Assembly (NCBI RefSeq): GCF_019285735.1
Contig: NZ_CP079107.1
Location: forward strand, 2,046,001 to 2,110,000
Direction: 5' to 3'
Source: Paeniglutamicibacter sp. Y32M11
GTDB taxonomy: Bacteria; Actinomycetota; Actinomycetes; Actinomycetales; Micrococcaceae
Length of the DNA: 64,000 bases
Shown here: positions 59,640 through 64,000 of the stretch, in pieces
How positions within the stretch are numbered: position 1 is the first letter of the stretch
Layout: the number at the start of each line of letters is the position of its first letter
Notes under the pieces: generated by a model
Database searches by the model: none
The model's input: the letters and a program-made list of their open reading frames with translations, nothing else
Told to the model about the DNA's origin: nothing
Position numbers and translations under genes: made by a program

Positions 59640-60087
59640 GGCGGCCCCCTGCCGGGATCCGCGCTCAGGCGTTGATTTCGTGCTGTTCGCTGTTCGATTT
59701 TTTCGCCGTAGCGCCGGTCTTGCGCATCCCGCTCAACGACCGGGATGCGCAAGACCGGCACCCCGTCGTCATAGGCGGCTCCGTTGTGTCCGTTATCGAG
59801 GTTCTCGCCAAGGACCAATTGCCGGTTGTGGGGCCCGCGGGAGCGTAGGCCGCGAGGATCGCGGCGTTCTCGGCCAGCGGCTCACGCTCTGCCGGGTCGG
59901 TGGCCACATTGCGTTCAACGTCCAAGTCCGTGGAATTCGGGCTGATGCCTGGCAGGTTGAATTCCATGTTGACGACATCGCCATCCCGCCGCGCATCCAT
60001 CGGCAGGGGGTCCAGCACGGCAGTGGACCCCGGTAGTCGCTGGGCGAGCCGTTCGAGGTCCCGAATCGGATCTGTGCGCATCAACAT
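59640..60087 (-). pseudogene. Hsp20/alpha-crystallin chaperone, frameshifted
   Basis: From ATG 60087 the frame reads [54 protein letters not shown], the N-terminus and first half of the alpha-crystallin domain, then loses homology. A second frame resumes the family: [36 protein letters not shown], then [13 protein letters not shown]. The residues after LDVERN (normally a VTVxAER strand) are also altered. One frameshift near 59835 and local changes separate the halves, so no full chaperone would be made. Confidence 0.8.
59713..59759. repeat. 19-bp perfect inverted repeat inside the Hsp20 remnant
   Basis: GCCGGTCTTGCGCATCCCG at 59713-59731 and its exact complement at 59741-59759 are separated by 9 bases. 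It falls over the part coding [16 protein letters not shown], in which both arms are translated. Confidence 0.9.
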
Positions 60088-60345
60088 GGATTTTCACTCT
60101 TTGTCCGCAGCGTTGTCCGTTGCTTCCGCCGCCACGGTCTCGGCTGCTGCAGCATTTTTATGGCATTGTCATCGAGGTGTTGCAATATGCTGTCGAGGAA
60201 TTTCTTGGGGAAGGTTTCAGCAGGACCGACCCTGCAAATAGCTGCTTGAGCACCGGGCGCGGCTACCCGGTATGAGTCAGGCGACACGCGGGAGGCTGTC
60301 CGCCCAGATCCGCCCGGCGGTCCCCGAGCCGCTGAAACGGCCTTT

Positions 60346-61467
60346 CTACCGTTCGTCCTTGGTATTCCTGCCCTGATCGGGATCGTCGGATTCGGCTTTC
60401 AGGCGCAAGTCCCTTCCGTCCCGGATGTCCTTGTCTTCCTGCTTCCGCAGTTTGTCGCTGGCCTTGGTGTCGCGCGGGGGCAGCTGGAGGGACTCCTCGG
60501 CCTCGATACCGCCTTGCAGTTCGCGTCCGCGTTCGGTTTCGCTGTCGAAGATGGCACCAAAGAGCAACGAGAGGTTGGCAATCCAGATCCAGAGCAACAT
60601 CACGATGACCCCGCCGATGGCGCCGTAGGTCTTGTTGTAATTGCCGAAGTGTGAGACGTAGAAGAAAAATCCTAGGGTGGCGATCGCCATGACGACCAGG
60701 GCGATCACGGAACCCGGACTCAACCAACGGAATTTGGGCTGCTTGACGTTTGGGGTGCCGTAGTAAAGCACGGCAATGAGTACCACTGCGAAAATCACCA
60801 GGACCGGCCACTTGGCAATATTCCAGACCATCACCGCCGTTTCGCCAAGCCCGACCGCATCACCGATGGTCTGGGCAATTGGTCCGGAGACGACAAGCAG
60901 AACCGCCATGACCACGGCGATCAACAGCAGGACCAGCGTCAGAAGCAGCATCAACGGCTTCAACTTGTAGAAGGGACGCCCCTCTTGCACATCGTAGATC
61001 TGGTTGACCGCGCGCCCGAAGGCACCGACATAACCCGACGCGCTCCACAGGGCACCCAGCAGACCGGCGATCAACGCGAATCCCGCCGACGGGGCGCTGG
61101 CCAACTGCCCGATGGGCTGGCGCAGCGTATTTGCGACCTCGGGACTAGCGACGCCGTCCACGATCTGCATCATTGTTTGGGTCGTGGACTGCGCCTGTCC
61201 CACCAGCCCGAGCAGCGAAACCAAGGCCAAGAGGGCGGGAAAGATCGAAAGCATGGCGAAGTAGGTCAGCCCAGCGGCAAGGTCGGTGCACTTCTCGCGA
61301 GAGAATTCCCGGATGGAGCGCTTGAAGATGTACTTCCAGGATGCGCCATCGAGCTCGGTGGGCCCATCCGGCTTCCGTTCGTCATCGGGTGCCGGAGCCG
61401 ACCGGCCCTTTTGGGCGGTACCGGCGGCCGTTCGGCTCGCGCTTCTGGTTTCATTTCGACTGGACAT
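60346..61467 (-). CDS. YihY/virulence factor BrkB family membrane protein
   Basis: A 373-residue integral membrane protein of the YihY/BrkB family. The conserved region starts with WKYIFKRSIREFSREKCTDLAAGLTYFAMLSIFPALLALVSLLGLVG, then LWSASGYVGAFGRAVNQIYDVQEGRPFYKLKPL, and GAIGGVIVMLLWIWIANLSLLFGAIFDSE. Six membrane segments are expected. The first 40 residues and the last 60 are hydrophilic and charged. Despite its older name as a ribonuclease, its role is not established; it is an envelope protein. Confidence 0.94.
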   Translation of the reverse strand: MSSRNETRSASRTAAGTAQKGRSAPAPDDERKPDGPTELDGASWKYIFKRSIREFSREKCTDLAAGLTYFAMLSIFPALLALVSLLGLVGQAQSTTQTMMQIVDGVASPEVANTLRQPIGQLASAPSAGFALIAGLLGALWSASGYVGAFGRAVNQIYDVQEGRPFYKLKPLMLLLTLVLLLIAVVMAVLLVVSGPIAQTIGDAVGLGETAVMVWNIAKWPVLVIFAVVLIAVLYYGTPNVKQPKFRWLSPGSVIALVVMAIATLGFFFYVSHFGNYNKTYGAIGGVIVMLLWIWIANLSLLFGAIFDSETERGRELQGGIEAEESLQLPPRDTKASDKLRKQEDKDIRDGRDLRLKAESDDPDQGRNTKDER

Positions 61468-61592
61468 GCCAACACCTCAACAATCGATGGTCTTCCGCGG
61501 TCGGTTTCCCCCTCGCCCAAAGCTAAGCACGCACCATGGCGCGGGACAAGGATTTGCACATGCCTCTTCGGGCGGTCTTGATCGGGTCGTCA

Positions 61593-61886
61593 TCACGCGG
61601 GCGGGTTCCGCCCGCCTGGGTGGCCCGTGCGGCTGCGGTGCCTTTTCTTCCGTGCTGCCAAGGCTATCCCGGTCCCTTTGAGCCGGATCCACGGCAGGAT
61701 CGCCGGGGTGGACACCACTTCGGCCATCGAGCCGCCCTGTACGACCAGGTCCCTGGACACGAACTTGGGCCTGGTCGGCCCGGTGGGGCCAACGTCCCGT
61801 TCAAACGCACCGAGCAGCCACGGCCAGCCGAAGGACCGCGCACGGCTGCAACAAGAGCCCAGCGGCACCATGCTGCGTTGGCTCAC
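61593..61886 (-). CDS. Possible small protein coupled to topoisomerase IB
   Basis: A 97-residue frame whose GTG start at 61884-61886 overlaps the topoisomerase stop by four bases (GTGA). The stretch SRDLVVQGGSMAEVVSTPAILPWIRLKGTGIALAARKKRHRS reads as protein, but the first 40 residues are less convincing and no family is recognised. The coupling argues for a real gene or its remnant. Confidence 0.35.
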   Translation of the reverse strand: MSQRSMVPLGSCCSRARSFGWPWLLGAFERDVGPTGPTRPKFVSRDLVVQGGSMAEVVSTPAILPWIRLKGTGIALAARKKRHRSRTGHPGGRNPPA

Positions 61887-62875
61887 CCGGGTTCCTGCCC
61901 GTCGCCCTCCATCAGCAGGGCGAGCACGGCGCTGTCGGCTTGGCGCCGCGGATCGGCCACGACGCCGCGCTCAAAAAGTTCGATGGCCCGCGGGTTCACA
62001 TAGGACCCGCGGGCGATGGCCGGGGTGTTGTGCAGCCATTGGGCCGCCTCGTCGATGGCCGCTGTCACTGCTTCCGGGGAGGTATCGCCGGCGCGCAGGG
62101 AACGGGCCAGTGACAGCGCGGCCACGACGGTGCCCTGCCAGGTGCGGAAGTCCTTGGCGGTGAAGCCGTGCCCCGCCACCTCGCCGAGGTACGCATTGAC
62201 CTCGTCGTCCGAAACAGGCTTCCATTCCTTGCGCCGTCCCATGCGCACCGCGTGGCAAATGGCCGGGCCCGAGCGGGGGGTGTGCGGTAGGGCGGCAAAG
62301 TACGCGGCCAGCAGCTTGTCCGTGAGCGCGACGTCCCAATCGCCGGCGGACTTGCCACGGAACCTCAGGTGGATAGTGTCGCCCTCCACGCTCACGTGGC
62401 GCTTGAGCAGCGTGGTGGCGCCAAAAGAACCATTCTCCTGGGCATAGGCGGCGCCTCCGACCCGGAGCCCGGCGTTGTCCATCAGGCGTACCGCGGCAGC
62501 CAGTGCCCGCAGCCGGGGCGCCCGCTCTTGCTTGAGGTCGCGGGTGACTCTTCGGCGGATCGTGGGCAGGCGCTGGGCGAAGGCCAGGGAGCGAATGAAT
62601 TTCTCGTGTTCGCGCATTTGCCGCCATCGGGGGTGGTAGATGTATTGCAGCCGCCCGGCGGCGTCCACGCCGGTGGCCTGGATGTGGGCCGAGGGGGCGG
62701 AAGCGATCCACACCTGGGTCCAAGCCGGGGGGATGGCCAGCGCGTTGATGCGCTCGAGCAGGCGAGCGGAATGGATCCTGCGGCCGTTGGCCGAGATGTA
62801 GCTGAATCCGCGTCCGGCGACCCTGCGTCGGATGCCCTTGGTGCCGGGCTGAACCCGTTCCAGTTCTTGGTCCAT
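61883..62875 (-). CDS. DNA topoisomerase IB (poxvirus type)
   Basis: A 330-residue type IB topoisomerase, which relaxes supercoils by transient 3'-phosphotyrosine bonds. The N-terminal domain GFSYISANGRRIH, NALAIPPAWTQVWI, and DAAGRLQYIYHPRWRQMREHEKF matches the bacterial family. The catalytic core contains RLMDNAGLRVGGAAYAQENGSFGATTLLKRHV, GFTAKDFRTWQGTVVAA with the Lys and Arg, and the nucleophile Tyr292 in RGSYVNPRAIELF. It begins directly after the Ku stop, without a gap, so the two are one operon. Confidence 0.94.
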   Translation of the reverse strand: MDQELERVQPGTKGIRRRVAGRGFSYISANGRRIHSARLLERINALAIPPAWTQVWIASAPSAHIQATGVDAAGRLQYIYHPRWRQMREHEKFIRSLAFAQRLPTIRRRVTRDLKQERAPRLRALAAAVRLMDNAGLRVGGAAYAQENGSFGATTLLKRHVSVEGDTIHLRFRGKSAGDWDVALTDKLLAAYFAALPHTPRSGPAICHAVRMGRRKEWKPVSDDEVNAYLGEVAGHGFTAKDFRTWQGTVVAALSLARSLRAGDTSPEAVTAAIDEAAQWLHNTPAIARGSYVNPRAIELFERGVVADPRRQADSAVLALLMEGDGQEPG

Positions 62876-63853
62876 CTAGGCTCCCTTGCGGGTCTTTGTC
62901 CGGGCTGCAGTGGTCTCGGAGGCCTTCTTCTTGGCGGGCGTATTCTTCTTGGCCGAGGCTTTCTTCTTGGTGGAAGGCTTCTTTTGGGCGGACGTCTCGG
63001 CCCGCTTCGAATCAGGGGCGCTCCTGGTGTCCGCGCTCTTTCCCGCCGCCGGTTTGGCGGGAGTTCGCTTGTTGGCGATGCTGCGTTTGAGCGCCTCCAT
63101 CAAATCGATCACGTCCCCCTGTTCCCCCGTGTCCGAGGTGTCGCCGGTCCCGAAGGTGGCCTCGGTGTCCAGTGCGTCGCCTTGCTTGAGCTTCTCGCGA
63201 ATCAGCGTGCGCAGCTGCACCTGGTAGTCGTCCTCGAATTCCTCCGGGGTGAAGTCGGTGGTGAATTGCTTGACCAGGGCCGCGGACATCTTCATCTCCT
63301 GCGGACTGATCTTGCTGGCGGTGCGGGCGGAAGCGAAATCTGCCTCGCGCACCTCATCGGCCCACAGCATCCCCTGCAGGACCATCACGTCCCCGCGCAC
63401 CCGCAGGATGCCCAAGCGGGTCTTTTGCCGCAGGGCAAACTTCACCACCGCCGTCAGTTCCGTTTCCTCGAGGGTCTGGCGCAGCAAGGCGTAGGCCTTG
63501 GGCGACTTCGAATCCGGGGCGAGGTAGTAACTGCGCTCCAGCATGATCGGGTCGATCTGGTCGTTGGGAACAAACTGGACGACGTCGATTTCCCGGCTTT
63601 TCTCCGCGGGGAGGGCTTCCATGTCCTCGTCGCTGAGCACAACGGTGCGTTCCCCGTCGTCAAAGGCCTTGTCGATGCGTTCGTAGGGGATCTTCTTCCC
63701 GCATTTCTCACACTTGCGCTGGTAGCGGATCCGCCCGCCGTCCGCGTCGTGCACCTGGTGCAGGTCCACATCGTGGTCCTCGGTGGCGCCGTAGGCCTTG
63801 ACGGGCACATTGACCAGACCAAATGCGATGGATCCGCTCCAGATTGCTCTCAT
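62876..63853 (-). CDS. ku: Non-homologous end-joining protein Ku
   Basis: A 325-residue Ku homodimer subunit that encircles DNA ends and recruits LigD. The ATG at 63853 is the family start (MRAIWSGSIAFGLVNVPVKAYGATED). The core includes YQRKCEKCGKKIPYERIDKAFD, FVPNDQIDPIMLERSYYLAPD and KTRLGILRVRGDVMVLQGMLWADEVR. From about residue 255 the chain becomes a Lys/Ala-rich tail (KKPSTKKKASAKKNTPAKKKAS), like that of mycobacterial and Streptomyces Ku with extended C-termini. Topoisomerase IB follows without a gap. Confidence 0.96.
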   Translation of the reverse strand: MRAIWSGSIAFGLVNVPVKAYGATEDHDVDLHQVHDADGGRIRYQRKCEKCGKKIPYERIDKAFDDGERTVVLSDEDMEALPAEKSREIDVVQFVPNDQIDPIMLERSYYLAPDSKSPKAYALLRQTLEETELTAVVKFALRQKTRLGILRVRGDVMVLQGMLWADEVREADFASARTASKISPQEMKMSAALVKQFTTDFTPEEFEDDYQVQLRTLIREKLKQGDALDTEATFGTGDTSDTGEQGDVIDLMEALKRSIANKRTPAKPAAGKSADTRSAPDSKRAETSAQKKPSTKKKASAKKNTPAKKKASETTAARTKTRKGA

Positions 63854-64000
63854 GGACCCAGTCAAGCACCCGCGCCCGGCCTTGACCAGTGAATGCACGC
63901 CGGACAGGGCGTCGGTGCAGAGTGTTCCACCGCCCGCTGATTTCCGGTCCCTGCTCGCCGTGGGTGGGAAAGGCTCCCTCGCGCAGCCCACCGGTGATGG

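Noticed and set aside
62369-63892. 507-codon plus-strand frame opposite Ku and topoisomerase
   Set aside because: Gly/Leu/Arg-rich shadow; both minus-strand genes are unmistakable.

Overview
The window is a high-GC actinobacterial chromosome segment, most likely from the Micrococcaceae (Arthrobacter, Paeniglutamicibacter or a relative). The inference rests on high third-position GC in most genes, actinobacterial families (DUF4235, DUF4193, DUF3618, GAF-ANTAR, a mycobacterial-order LigD, a DtxR/IdeR-type iron box) and GC-rich perfect-hairpin terminators without U-tracts. No species can be named from the sequence alone.

Layout. 1-2.9 kb: the end of an SDR gene, small membrane proteins and decayed sequence. 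3.2-8.5 kb: a MarR regulator, an acyl-CoA ligase and a coupled, broken DUF2177 gene on the minus strand, divergent from a DUF1295 membrane reductase overlapping a flavin amine-oxidase fused to an SRPBCC domain. 8.5-11.8 kb: a VanZ-like pseudogene and a GlxA-type regulator divergent from a cysteine hydrolase. 12-18.2 kb: a leftward siderophore-iron uptake locus (AraC regulator, ATPase, lipoprotein receptor, double FecCD permease, GNAT/C39-like protein) with an iron box. 19-28.4 kb: an accessory, partly decayed zone with an IS3-family remnant, a run of hairpins, a complete IS30-family element, small membrane proteins and an MDR oxidoreductase-ArsR pair. 28.4-38.8 kb: two overlapping alpha/beta hydrolases, a flavin-Rieske oxidoreductase, a CBS-domain protein, LigD, DUF4193 and a YbdK-type ligase.

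39.4-42.7 kb is a three-gene sugar ABC importer. 43.0-47.9 kb is a compact leftward operon whose core is an acyl-CoA-dehydrogenase-like protein, a fused PIG-L deacetylase/methyltransferase and a family 2 glycosyltransferase; no product can be assigned, and it is the best candidate here for an undescribed pathway. 48-54.2 kb holds stress-type membrane proteins, a transposase fragment, a GAF-ANTAR RNA-binding regulator, an amylo-alpha-1,6-glucosidase and a GT4 glycosyltransferase. 54.2-60.1 kb mixes a functional three-gene envelope module (tail-anchored protein, holin-like protein, DUF3618) with decayed HAD, alcohol dehydrogenase and Hsp20 genes. 60.3-63.9 kb has a YihY/BrkB membrane protein and a Ku-topoisomerase IB operon.

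Functional themes are DNA double-strand-break repair (Ku and LigD, 26 kb apart), iron acquisition, carbohydrate uptake and glycogen-type metabolism, and envelope stress. At least eight genes are visibly broken by stops, frameshifts or deletions, clustered near mobile-element debris, so the segment has been a site of gene turnover.
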